NCBI RefSeq assembly: GCF_023195695.1
Contig: NZ_JALPQG010000001.1
Coordinates: forward strand, 372,001 to 436,000
DNA: 64,000 nt
Source: Aliiroseovarius sp. S1339
GTDB taxonomy: Bacteria; Pseudomonadota; Alphaproteobacteria; Rhodobacterales; Rhodobacteraceae
Direction of reading: 5' to 3'
The position numbers were made by a program, and so were the translations under genes. This document shows positions 35,454-43,898 of the stretch, in pieces (position 1 is the stretch's first letter; every line of letters begins with the position of its first letter). A model generated the notes under the pieces. It saw only the letters and a program-made list of their open reading frames with translations, did no database searches and was not told the origin of the DNA.

Positions 35454-36614
35454 TCACTGGTTCGCACGCTCCGTTTCGATCTCGCGCCACTTGGCGACAT
35501 TGCGGTTGTGTTCATCCAACGTTTCCGCAAATGCATGACCGCCCGTGCCATCGGCCACGAAGAAGATGTAGTCCGTCGTGTCCGGGTTCATCGCCGCCTC
35601 GATGGCCGCCTTGCCGGGATTGGCAATCGGTGTCGGCGGCAGGCCCTCAATCACATAGGTATTATAAGGCGTCTCGCGACGAAGCTCGCTTTGGCGCAAC
35701 CCTCGCCCCAACGCCCCTTGACCATTGGTCACACCATAGATCACGGTCGGGTCGGTTTGCAGCCGCATCCCTTGGTTCAGACGGTTCACGAACACGCTTG
35801 CCACCTGCCGCCGTTCTTCGGCCACGCCGGTTTCCTTTTCGACGATAGACGCCATGATCAACGCTTCTTCCGGGCTGGCATAGGGCAGATCAGGCGCGCG
35901 CGCCTCCCAGGCAGCGGCAAGAATGCTGCTCTGGGCCGCCTGCATATTGGCCAGTAGCGTCGCGCGTTCGGCCCCCGGCTTAACCTCATAGCTGTCTGGC
36001 GCAAGGCTGCCTTCGGCTGGAATTTCGGTGACATCTCCGGCAAGAAAATCAGCTTTGTTCAGGCTGTCCACAATCTGCCAGCTGGTCACACCTTCCGCCA
36101 ACGCGATGCGATAGCGCGTGTCGCTCTCGCCGCGCACCTCTGTATAGGTTTCGGGTGCAGCGCCTTCCAGTTCAGCCGGCTTAAACTCAGCTGTGATTTC
36201 GTATTCCTGTGTTGCCGGATCCAGTTCACGCACCTGCATGACCGCCGTCAGAACGCCGATCCGATACAGCACTTCAGTGCCACAGGTCGAGGCCCCACCG
36301 CGCGTCACAACATCCACGATATCCTGCATCGACGCGGCTTCGGGCACCAGGAAAGACCCGGCCTTCAACGCCGAGGTCTTGTCGGAATACTCAACCCCCA
36401 ACCTGAAGATCGTGGCGCTGGATATCGCGCCTTGATCCGTCAGCTTATCTGCGACCCGAGAGAAGTTAGAGCCCTTCTCGACGCGCAGGCAAATGGCTTC
36501 TGCCAAGGGACCGGGACCGGTATACTGTTTCTTACCCCATGCGATCACCCCGACCGCAACGATCATGATGACAACGAACAGACTTAGCGCGTTCGAGGCG
36601 ATATTACGCCACAT
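35454..36614 (-). CDS. mltG: endolytic murein transglycosylase MltG
   Basis: Inner-membrane lytic transglycosylase that cuts nascent glycan strands and sets their length. The 386-aa product has one N-terminal transmembrane helix (about 7-26), a LysM-like region, and the YceG domain with the catalytic-Glu motif IMASIVEKET (E259) and the C-terminal GLPPTPIANPGKAAIEAAMNP. The start ATG shares a base with the fabF stop (TGATG), so it is the last gene of the fab unit, an arrangement conserved in many bacteria. Confidence 0.96.
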   Translation of the reverse strand: MWRNIASNALSLFVVIMIVAVGVIAWGKKQYTGPGPLAEAICLRVEKGSNFSRVADKLTDQGAISSATIFRLGVEYSDKTSALKAGSFLVPEAASMQDIVDVVTRGGASTCGTEVLYRIGVLTAVMQVRELDPATQEYEITAEFKPAELEGAAPETYTEVRGESDTRYRIALAEGVTSWQIVDSLNKADFLAGDVTEIPAEGSLAPDSYEVKPGAERATLLANMQAAQSSILAAAWEARAPDLPYASPEEALIMASIVEKETGVAEERRQVASVFVNRLNQGMRLQTDPTVIYGVTNGQGALGRGLRQSELRRETPYNTYVIEGLPPTPIANPGKAAIEAAMNPDTTDYIFFVADGTGGHAFAETLDEHNRNVAKWREIETERANQ

Positions 36615-37876
36615 CAGTCAGCGACCTTGCCCATGATCAGGCTGGCATTGGTGCCGCCAAAACCAAAGCTGTTGGACAGAACCGTGTTGATCTCGCGCTT
36701 CTCCGCCTTGTTGGCGGCCAAACTCAGGCGCGGCTCAACAGCGGGGTTATCCAGATTGATGGTCGGCGGTGCGATTTGGTCGCGAAGGGCGAGGATGCAG
36801 AAAATCGCCTCCACCGCGCCCGCAGCCCCCAACAGGTGACCGATTGAGCTTTTGGTCGAGCTCATCGTGGCCTTGTCCGCCGCGTCGCCCAACAGGCGTT
36901 CGACGGCGCTCAGTTCGATCGTGTCGGCCATGGTCGAGGTGCCATGCGCGTTGATATAGTCAATCGCCGACGGCTCAAGCCCCGCCTTGGCAAGGGCAGC
37001 CTGCATCGCACGGAACCCACCATCACCGTCCTCGGACGGGGCTGTGATGTGATAGGCGTCGCCTGACAGGCCATAACCCAGCACCTCGGCATAGATCTTG
37101 GCGCCGCGCGCCTTGGCATGTTCGTATTCTTCAAGCACGACAATACCAGCACCCTCGCCCATGACGAACCCATCACGGTCGGCGTCATAGGGGCGGCTGG
37201 CCGCTTGCGGGTCGTCTTCACCCTTTGTAGACAGCGCCTTACACGCATTAAACCCGGCAATGCCAAGCTCGCAAATCGCGGCCTCGGCCCCTCCTGCGAT
37301 CATTACATCCGCGTCCCCGGTCTGGATCAGACGCGACGCGTCGCCAATGGCATGGGCACCGGTCGAACAGGCCGTAACAACCGAATGGTTCGGGCCTTTG
37401 AAACCAAACTTGATCGAAACCTGACCCGAAATCAGGTTGATCAGCGATCCCGGAATGAAGAACGGCGAGACACGGCGCGGGCCGCGTTCATGCAAGGTGA
37501 TCGAGGTTTCAGCAATTGTCGCCAAACCGCCAATACCGGACCCGATCATCACACCCGTGCGCTGTCGGCTTTCTTCGTCTTCCGGCAACCAGCCCGCATC
37601 CTTCACGGCCATTTCAGAGGCCGCCAGCCCGTAAAGGATAAAATCATCTACCTTACGGCGTTCTTTGGGCTCCATCCAATCATCGGGATTGAATGTGCCA
37701 TCCGTTCCATCCCCAAGCGGCACTTCGCACGCATATTTTGTTGTCACACGCGAGGCATCAAACTTGGTGATCGGACCCGCGCCCGACTGCCCGTCGAGAA
37801 TGCGTTTCCAGGTTTCCTCGACCCCACTCGCAAGAGGGGAAACCATACCCAGACCTGTAACGACCACTCGACGCAT
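36614..37876 (-). CDS. fabF: beta-ketoacyl-ACP synthase II
   Basis: Condensing enzyme that elongates acyl-ACP with malonyl-ACP. The 420-aa product has the full catalytic set: C170 in VVTACSTGAHAIG, H310 in NAHGTST, K341 and H346 in TKSSIGHLLGAAG. The start at 37876 (MRRVVVTGLGMVSP) is the family N-terminus; an upstream in-frame ATG at 37954 adds unrelated residues. Translationally coupled to mltG. The HisA-like gene lies 192 bp upstream, splitting fabF from acpP. Confidence 0.97.
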   Translation of the reverse strand: MRRVVVTGLGMVSPLASGVEETWKRILDGQSGAGPITKFDASRVTTKYACEVPLGDGTDGTFNPDDWMEPKERRKVDDFILYGLAASEMAVKDAGWLPEDEESRQRTGVMIGSGIGGLATIAETSITLHERGPRRVSPFFIPGSLINLISGQVSIKFGFKGPNHSVVTACSTGAHAIGDASRLIQTGDADVMIAGGAEAAICELGIAGFNACKALSTKGEDDPQAASRPYDADRDGFVMGEGAGIVVLEEYEHAKARGAKIYAEVLGYGLSGDAYHITAPSEDGDGGFRAMQAALAKAGLEPSAIDYINAHGTSTMADTIELSAVERLLGDAADKATMSSTKSSIGHLLGAAGAVEAIFCILALRDQIAPPTINLDNPAVEPRLSLAANKAEKREINTVLSNSFGFGGTNASLIMGKVAD

Positions 37877-38068
37877 TATGCTGACCCCTCTCAGGTTTTC
37901 AAATGTCACAGCGTGATAGCGCGGCTGGGTTGGTCGGGGCAAGACGAATTCCACTTGTCCGGCAAAAGCCGCCGATCACCTGACGTCCAACCGTCCGACC
38001 TTGAAGCCGGCCGACGGCACATGCGCGAAACCAGCGCGTCACCGGCCAATTTCTTGTTTTCACTCACG

Positions 38069-38812
38069 TCAGATGAACTCTGCCTTGGCCTCGGGTGCTG
38101 GGCGCGCCACTGCAAGTGCCTCGCCCAGATCCACATTTTTCGAGAACAGCGCGCGTCCGATCAATGTGCCCGCGATATTGGGGATGTATTTCAGTCGTGC
38201 AACGTCATCCAAATCATGCACCGTGCCGGCTGCAATGACCTGATGGCGGGTTGCTGCGGCCAGTTTGCTCAAAAGTCCCAGCTGCGCGTCCGGCTGATCA
38301 ATGTCACTATCGATGTCGGTGATCAACACGCTGGCCAGCGGAATATCCGCATAGGATGCCAGAAAGTCCTCGGGCGTGATTGCCACGGGGTTACGCCATC
38401 CGTCGGTCATCAACTTACCCTGCCAGATATCCGCAGCCAGAACGATCTGATCAGGATACCGGTTGGCAAGTTCTTTCACCATGTCAGGATCGCGTGCGGC
38501 AATGGTTCCCAACACCAAGCGTCCAACCCCTTTCTCGATCCAGTTTTCAACCATGTCGCGGGTGCGAATACCGCCCGCGACCTGAACCGAGCAGCCTGTG
38601 TGTTTGATAATGTCTGCAATCAGCGCGGCATTCTCACCTTTGCCGTCAACCGCATCGAAATCGGTAACATGTATCCATTCCGCACCGGCTTCAGCGAAGC
38701 TTTGCGCCGTTTCCACCGGGTCCACATGCCAGATCGAGGGCTCTTCGAGACGCCCCCGGCGCAGCGTCACGCAACGTCCGTTCTGCAATTCAAGTGTCGG
38801 ATAGATGATCAT
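38069..38812 (-). CDS. divergent HisA-like TIM-barrel protein
   Basis: 247-aa protein with clear HisA/HisF ancestry: MIIYPTLELQNGRCV, VAGGIRT (78-84), and C-terminal IAGTLIGRALF for phosphate binding. It deviates from true HisA at key places: the general acid/base Asp near residue 8 is Glu (E8 in TLELQNG), and the usual EIEKDGT-like loop reads TDIDSDIDQ, losing the glycine. The second catalytic Asp appears kept (D128 in AADIWQG). It sits between acpP and fabF, away from any his genes. It may be a paralogue with another sugar-phosphate substrate. The annotation HisA by itself would be misleading. Confidence 0.75.
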   Translation of the reverse strand: MIIYPTLELQNGRCVTLRRGRLEEPSIWHVDPVETAQSFAEAGAEWIHVTDFDAVDGKGENAALIADIIKHTGCSVQVAGGIRTRDMVENWIEKGVGRLVLGTIAARDPDMVKELANRYPDQIVLAADIWQGKLMTDGWRNPVAITPEDFLASYADIPLASVLITDIDSDIDQPDAQLGLLSKLAAATRHQVIAAGTVHDLDDVARLKYIPNIAGTLIGRALFSKNVDLGEALAVARPAPEAKAEFI

Positions 38813-38928
38813 GGATCGCCTCCTTCGCTAAACCATCGGTGGTTTAGTCAAACAGTACCACACCGTCAGAAGCGTGATCAAATTCGGCTTAATGCGATCA
38901 GAAAGCGGCGCGGCATCCGAATCCAACA

Positions 38929-38966
38929 CAAAAAAAGAAACGGCCCGCCGAATGGCGGGCCGTTTC
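38929..38966. terminator. strong terminator after acpP
   Basis: 13-bp stem gaaacggcccgcc / ggcgggccgtttc with a gaat loop and, on the minus strand, a run of T (plus-strand a-run 38930-38936). It ends the fabD-fabG-acpP transcript, so the HisA-like gene needs its own promoter. Confidence 0.85.
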
Positions 38967-38990
38967 GAGAATTAAGATAATCCTGAAAGC

Positions 38991-39224
38991 TTAGACAGCT
39001 TCAGTGATGAATTTCACGGCGTCGCCGAAGGTCTGAATGGTTTCAGCAGCGTCGTCCGGGATCTCGATACCGAACTCTTCTTCAAAAGCCATAACCAGCT
39101 CGACTGTGTCCAGGCTGTCAGCGCCAAGGTCGTCGATGAACGAGGCCGATTCCGTAACCTTGTCCTCTTCAACACCCAGGTGCTCAACAACGATTTTTTT
39201 CACGCGATCTGCGACGTCGCTCAT
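38991..39224 (-). CDS. acpP: acyl carrier protein
   Basis: 77-aa acidic protein that carries growing acyl chains on a phosphopantetheine arm attached to S37 in the motif [10 protein letters not shown]. Length and sequence are standard. It has its own 212-bp upstream region, so independent transcription at high level is likely, and a strong terminator downstream. Confidence 0.98.
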   Translation of the reverse strand: MSDVADRVKKIVVEHLGVEEDKVTESASFIDDLGADSLDTVELVMAFEEEFGIEIPDDAAETIQTFGDAVKFITEAV

Positions 39225-39436
39225 GATAAATCCTCACGTTTATTCAGGCACATGGCCTTTTTCGATAGACCCGGGATGGGCCACTTAGTTTTCAGCGCGT
39301 TACGCCAATATCCCCCACCCCGAAAGGCACGTTGGGGAAAAACATGCGCCGCCTATAGCACATCGTATTAGATAGGCAAACGCTTTAGACCTTCAATCGG
39401 TCAGGTGGCCGGACGACGCCCGGCCCGCCAAGCCTA

Positions 39437-40174
39437 TCACAACATTGCCATACCACCATTCACGTGAATCGTGGCTCCCGTGGTATAACCCGCCTCTGGC
39501 GAGGCCAGATAAAGGACGGCGGCGGCAATCTCTTCGGGCGTGCCCATGCGTGCGGCAGGAATTTGAGCGTTGATCTTGTCTTTTTGGTCGTCTGTCAGCT
39601 TGTCGGTCATTGCGGTTGCGATGAAACCCGGTGCCACACAATTGGCGGTGATGCCACGGCTCGCGACCTCGTACGCGACTGACTTGGTCAGCCCCACCAT
39701 ACCAGCCTTTGACGCCGCATAGTTCACCTGACCGGGGTTACCCGTTGCGCCCACAATCGAGCTGATGTTGATAATCCGACCCCATCGCGATTTCATCATC
39801 GGACGCATGACACCACGGCACAAACGCATGGTCGAGGTCAGGTTGACGTTGATCACGCTGTCCCATTCATCGTCGGACATACGCATGAATATCTGGTCGC
39901 GGGTAATCCCCGCGTTATTGACCAGAATATCGACCGACCCCATTGCCTCGATGGCTTGCTTGGGCAGCGCATCAACTGCCTCGCCATCCGACAAGTTGCA
40001 GGGCAGCACATGAGCGCGTTCGCCAAGTTCAGCAGCCAGTGCCTCAAGCGGTTCCACGCGGGTGCCGGACAAGGCAACAGTTGCGCCTGCCTTATGCAGG
40101 GCGCGTGCAATCTCGCCGCCGATCCCACCAGATGCGCCCGTCAACAACGCGTTTTTACCATTCAGATCAAACAT
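39437..40174 (-). CDS. fabG: 3-oxoacyl-ACP reductase
   Basis: NADPH-dependent SDR enzyme that reduces beta-ketoacyl-ACP. The 245-aa product has TGASGGIG (12-19), NNAG (86-89) and the catalytic Ser-Tyr-Lys set S139, Y152, K156 (YAASK). The start at 40174 is chosen for the Shine-Dalgarno gaagga and family length; an earlier ATG at 40192 lacks one. Confidence 0.97.
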   Translation of the reverse strand: MFDLNGKNALLTGASGGIGGEIARALHKAGATVALSGTRVEPLEALAAELGERAHVLPCNLSDGEAVDALPKQAIEAMGSVDILVNNAGITRDQIFMRMSDDEWDSVINVNLTSTMRLCRGVMRPMMKSRWGRIINISSIVGATGNPGQVNYAASKAGMVGLTKSVAYEVASRGITANCVAPGFIATAMTDKLTDDQKDKINAQIPAARMGTPEEIAAAVLYLASPEAGYTTGATIHVNGGMAML

Positions 40175-40231
40175 CTGAGCATCCTTCTTCAAGTTTACAA
40201 TGCACCACGTTTTTCAGCGGCCACCAAACAA

Positions 40232-41176
40232 TTATCCGACTTTGAACGCCTCTATAGCAGCAGCAACATCCTCGGGCGTGCCGACAGCGCGGGTCCCAAC
40301 ATCTTTTGCAATACGCCGGACCATCCCGGACAGCGCCTTCCCAGCACCGATTTCCCAGATCTCAGTCACGCCCTTGTCTGCCATCCACGCGACGCTCTCG
40401 CGCCACCGGACCGAGCCTGTCACCTGCTCAACCAGCAGCGACCGGATCTCGTTCGGGTCGGAAATGGCGGAGGCACGCACGTTGGCCACCAAAGGTACCG
40501 TTGGCGTCTTCATATCAACTAACGCCAGCGCTTCGGCCATCACTTCTGCTGCGGGCTGCATCAAAGCGCAATGGAACGGCGCACTCACCGGCAGCAACAT
40601 GGCACGCTTTGCGCCCTTGGCCTTGGCAATCTCAAGCGCGCGCTCCACAGCTTCTTTGTGACCAGACACGACGACCTGCGAGGGGTCATTGTCATTGGCG
40701 GCCTGACAGACCTGACCTTGGGCGGCCTCCAGCGCCACCTCTTGCGCGGTCTCAAAGTCCAGTCCAAGAAGCGCCGCCATGGCGCCAACACCGACCGGAA
40801 CGGCCTCTTGCATCGCCTTGCCACGCGCGCGCAGCAGGCGTGCCGTGTCTGCAATCGTAAAGGTGCCGGCCGCCGCCAAGGCAGAGTATTCGCCCAACGA
40901 ATGGCCCGCCACATAGGATGCTGCCTCAACCGAAACGCCTTCGGCCTCCAACGCCCGCATCGCAGCCAATGACGTTGCCATCAGCGCAGGCTGTGCATTT
41001 TGGGTCAGCGTCAATGCGTCCTGCTCACCTTCCCAGATAAGCGCCGATAGATTTTCGCCAAGCGCATCATCCACTTCGTCAAATACGGCCTTTGCGGATG
41101 GGTATGCATCAGCAAGGGCCTTGCCCATCCCGATGCTCTGGGCACCCTGCCCGGGGAATACAAATGCGCGGCTCAT
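40232..41176 (-). CDS. fabD: malonyl-CoA:ACP transacylase
   Basis: Loads malonyl groups from CoA to ACP. The 314-aa product starts AFVFPGQGAQSIGMG and has the nucleophile S93 in GHSLGEYSALAA, with the catalytic His in the SAPFHCALM segment. Shine-Dalgarno aggagag lies before the ATG. First gene of the fab block. Confidence 0.97.
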   Translation of the reverse strand: MSRAFVFPGQGAQSIGMGKALADAYPSAKAVFDEVDDALGENLSALIWEGEQDALTLTQNAQPALMATSLAAMRALEAEGVSVEAASYVAGHSLGEYSALAAAGTFTIADTARLLRARGKAMQEAVPVGVGAMAALLGLDFETAQEVALEAAQGQVCQAANDNDPSQVVVSGHKEAVERALEIAKAKGAKRAMLLPVSAPFHCALMQPAAEVMAEALALVDMKTPTVPLVANVRASAISDPNEIRSLLVEQVTGSVRWRESVAWMADKGVTEIWEIGAGKALSGMVRRIAKDVGTRAVGTPEDVAAAIEAFKVG

Positions 41177-41252
41177 GGGCTCTCCTGTTGCTGTGAAGCT
41201 TTCTCAATGGGCATAGCGCGCAGGCGCGTTTGGCGCAATCCGCTTTGCCAGA

Positions 41253-41291
41253 AATGAAAACCGGCACGCATCATTCAAGATGCGCGCCGGT
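41253..41291 (-). terminator. terminator after the membrane protein gene
   Basis: 13-bp stem accggcacgcatc / gatgcgcgccggt with one mismatch and a 6-nt loop; the minus strand continues with TTTTCATTT. It lies 30 nt after the stop of the gene at 41321. Confidence 0.7.
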
Positions 41292-41320
41292 CAAGGCTTT
41301 AACCTAAATTCTTTATGAGA

Positions 41321-41971
41321 TCAGGAGGCTGACACCCGCGCCAAAGAGATTGCGTTGCCCTTGACCCGCGAGATTCTGCGGTTTTCCGGGTCGCGCCTGC
41401 GGCGTGCACCGCTGAGGTCGGTCACAAGCTGCGCCTGAATGGGTTCCAGCGCTGCCTCTTCGCCCGCGATAACCTCGTAGGCGTCCATGCCGCTGCCAAT
41501 GCGCGCATACAGAGCCGCCTCACATGTGTCATCATTCGCACGAAGGATCAGAAACGATCCAATATCGCTAAATGGAACACGCGTGTCCTGCCGAAACCGG
41601 TTCAAACCGTCCTTGTGCCCAATCCGCAACTCTCGTTTGTCCAGATCAACCTGTGCTTCGACCTGTCGGGCGTCGCGGCCGTACCAAAACAACAACCAGC
41701 CAAACACAAACAAAAGGCCCGTCAGGCCAAGTTTCATCGCCATGATCAATGGGTCTGCAAAAGCATTTCCTGCAAATGACCAAACGCCTGCGATGACCAG
41801 CATCAGCACCAGACCTACGAACCGGCCAAGCGCATGTGTGATCCGCAAGATCCCTGCATCCGCACCGGCCGTGCTAAGACGATACCCCCAAGGTGTTTGA
41901 ACAACCTTTGGTGCGGCACCGCCCCGCATGCTTTGATCAGACGAATTGGCCTGCTGATTGTTGTTGTGCAT
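41321..41971 (-). CDS. membrane protein of unknown function
   Basis: 216-aa protein with a Gln/Asn/Ser-rich N-terminus, two transmembrane helices (about 50-68 and 76-96) and a C-terminal soluble domain with alternating beta pattern (VEAQVDLDKRELRIGHKDG, RVPFSDIGSFLILR), reminiscent of PH-like membrane-associated folds. No family is recognised with confidence. It has its own terminator and stands between fabD and the ribosomal protein operon. Confidence 0.7.
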   Translation of the reverse strand: MHNNNQQANSSDQSMRGGAAPKVVQTPWGYRLSTAGADAGILRITHALGRFVGLVLMLVIAGVWSFAGNAFADPLIMAMKLGLTGLLFVFGWLLFWYGRDARQVEAQVDLDKRELRIGHKDGLNRFRQDTRVPFSDIGSFLILRANDDTCEAALYARIGSGMDAYEVIAGEEAALEPIQAQLVTDLSGARRRRDPENRRISRVKGNAISLARVSAS

Positions 41972-42174
41972 TGTTAAGCTACCCTTTTCAGTCCAATGCG
42001 ACGGATTTCGATGCCGTCAGCGCTACTTTTTCCTTACCTACTTGGCTCGCATGCAACTGTGACGGGATTGCGGCACGCGTCTGGTCTTTCGCAGGCAATC
42101 GCGCCTGAAAAGCACTCTTCTTAGCAGGCCACCGCGCAAGTCTTACCGCGCGCGCCGAACTGGGTGAAACAACC

Positions 42175-42202
42175 TTGCACCACTGGGCCAAGCGTGTATA
42201 AG
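42175..42202 (+). promoter_or_regulatory. sigma-70 promoter of the rpsF operon
   Basis: TTGCAC (42175-42180), 16-bp spacer, TATAAG (42197-42202), about 112 bp before rpsF. Good match to the vegetative consensus and in the correct place for a ribosomal protein operon. Confidence 0.6.
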
Positions 42203-42313
42203 GCACCGTCCTTTCCGTGTGTTTATGAACCGCGTGGCCTCTCGTGGATGGGTGGCGGAAAGGCGCAAATACCCATCCTTTGAAGCGCGCCAGAGAAAAG
42301 AACTGGAGCTCAC

Positions 42314-42670
42314 ATGCCGCTCTACGAGCACGTCTTCATCTCGCGTCAGGACTTGTCCAATACGCAAGCTGAGAACCTCATCGAACATTTTGGCACCGTG
42401 CTGGGTGACAACGGCGGGAACGTCGTTGACAGCGAGTACTGGGGCGTCAAAACGATGGCCTACAAGATCAACAAGAACCGCAAGGGTCACTATGCCTTCC
42501 TCAAAACCGATGCACCCGCAACGGCCGTTCAGGAAATGGAGCGATTGATGCGCCTGCATGACGACGTCATGCGCATTTTGACGATCAAGGTTGACGATCA
42601 CGCCGAAGGCCCGTCGATCCAAATGCAAAAACGTGACGAGCGCGCCGATCGCCGCCCGCGTGACCGCTAA
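42314..42670 (+). CDS. rpsF: 30S ribosomal protein S6
   Basis: 118-aa ribosomal protein (MPLYEHVFISRQDLS, YWGVKTMAYKINKNRKGHY) that binds the central domain of 16S rRNA as a heterodimer with S18. First gene of rpsF-rpsR-rplI. The C-terminal tail is charged (RADRRPRDR), typical of alphaproteobacteria. Confidence 0.97.
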   Translation: MPLYEHVFISRQDLSNTQAENLIEHFGTVLGDNGGNVVDSEYWGVKTMAYKINKNRKGHYAFLKTDAPATAVQEMERLMRLHDDVMRILTIKVDDHAEGPSIQMQKRDERADRRPRDR

Positions 42671-42689
42671 GTTCGAAAGGATCTAAACC

Positions 42690-42917
42690 ATGGCAACTAA
42701 ACCATTTTTTCGCCGTCGCAAGGTATGCCCGTTCTCTGGCGACAATGCGCCGAAGATCGACTACAAAGACACACGCCTTCTGCAGCGTTACATCTCTGAG
42801 CGTGGCAAGATTGTCCCCTCGCGGATCACCGCTGTGTCGGCCAAGAAGCAACGCGAACTGTCGCGCGCCATCAAACGCGCCCGCTTTCTCGCTCTGCTTC
42901 CCTACGCCGTTAAGTAA
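42690..42917 (+). CDS. rpsR: 30S ribosomal protein S18
   Basis: 75-aa ribosomal protein ([41 protein letters not shown]-type segment) partnering S6 on the 30S platform. It lies 19 bp after rpsF, with Shine-Dalgarno aaagga. Confidence 0.98.
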   Translation: MATKPFFRRRKVCPFSGDNAPKIDYKDTRLLQRYISERGKIVPSRITAVSAKKQRELSRAIKRARFLALLPYAVK

Positions 42918-42929
42918 GGAGATCTGATT

Positions 42930-43559
42930 ATGCAAGTTATCCTTCTGGAACGTGTGGCCAAACTTGGTCAGATGGGCGACGTCGTTGACGTCAAGCCGGG
43001 CTTTGCCCGCAACTTCCTTCTACCCCAAGGCAAGGCGCTCAGCGCTTCGCAAGCCAACATCGCATCCTTTGAAGCCCAGAAAGCGCAGTTTGAAGCGAAC
43101 AATCTGGAAACCAAAAAAGAAGCCGAGGCTCTGGCCGAGAAACTCAACGGACAACAGTTCATCGTGATTCGTTCGGCATCGGACGCTGGCGCTCTCTACG
43201 GCTCGGTCACTCCGCGTGACGCCGCAGACGTCGCCACCGAAGGTGGTTTCACCGTCGACAAGAAACAGGTCGCTCTGAAAGCTCCGATCAAATATCTGGG
43301 GATGCACACCGTCCACGTCATCCTGCACCCCGAGGTCGAGGTCGAGATTGATCTGAACGTCGCGCGCTCGCCGGAAGAAGCAGAATTGCAGGCTTCGGGC
43401 AAGTCGATCCAAGAACTGGCAGCTGAAGCTGAAGCCGAAGCCGAGTTCGAGATTGCAGAGCTGTTCGATGACATCGGCGCAGCCGCATCCGAAGACGACG
43501 AACTCGCGGAAGCCGTTGAAGAAGAAGCCGCAACTGACGAGGCTTCGGAAGAGGACTAA
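42930..43559 (+). CDS. rplI: 50S ribosomal protein L9 with acidic C-terminal extension
   Basis: 209 aa against about 150 in the common form. The N-terminal domain [19 protein letters not shown] and connecting helix are standard, the C-terminal globular domain ends near residue 150-155, and the last 50 residues are an extremely acidic Glu/Ala/Asp tail. L9 acts at the L1 stalk base and influences frame maintenance. Third gene of the operon; a strong terminator follows. Confidence 0.97.
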   Translation: MQVILLERVAKLGQMGDVVDVKPGFARNFLLPQGKALSASQANIASFEAQKAQFEANNLETKKEAEALAEKLNGQQFIVIRSASDAGALYGSVTPRDAADVATEGGFTVDKKQVALKAPIKYLGMHTVHVILHPEVEVEIDLNVARSPEEAELQASGKSIQELAAEAEAEAEFEIAELFDDIGAAASEDDELAEAVEEEAATDEASEED

Positions 43560-43580
43560 GCTCCCTTCTGTCGAAAAGAC

Positions 43581-43612
43581 AAAGGCCGCTCCGATCGGGG
43601 CGGCCTTTTTTT
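43581..43612 (+). terminator. terminator of the rpsF-rpsR-rplI operon
   Basis: Stem aaaggccgc / gcggccttt with loop tccgatcggg, continuing into a T-run. It is followed by a 286-bp gap (43613-43898) with no gene I can support, AT-richer towards the ExeA-like gene. Confidence 0.85.
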
Positions 43613-43898
43613 GTCGGCACGCCCGCAGTGCAAACGCGCTTACCGTTCGCACCGCGTGTTTGATTCGGACCAGCCCGGCAGAATACTTGCGGTTAGTGAG
43701 GGCCATTCGAACGGTTGCCATTGTTCGCCTCGTCTCTCAAAAAACGAACGATAGAAGCACCTGAAACCCCGGTCGCGGCGACACCAGTCCGAGCCGAAGT
43801 TCAGATCATTCACTAGAATCGACGGCGAAGACCGATTAGACTGTGAAGATTAACATAGAAAATAAAGATTCGAATTACCTAAGGCCCGTTCTTCATAA

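Noticed and set aside
37118-38980. 620-codon open frame on the plus strand
   Set aside because: It runs antisense through fabF and the HisA-like gene, has no recognisable domain and reads as low-order Arg/His/Gln-rich protein. Long antisense frames are common in GC-rich coding DNA.
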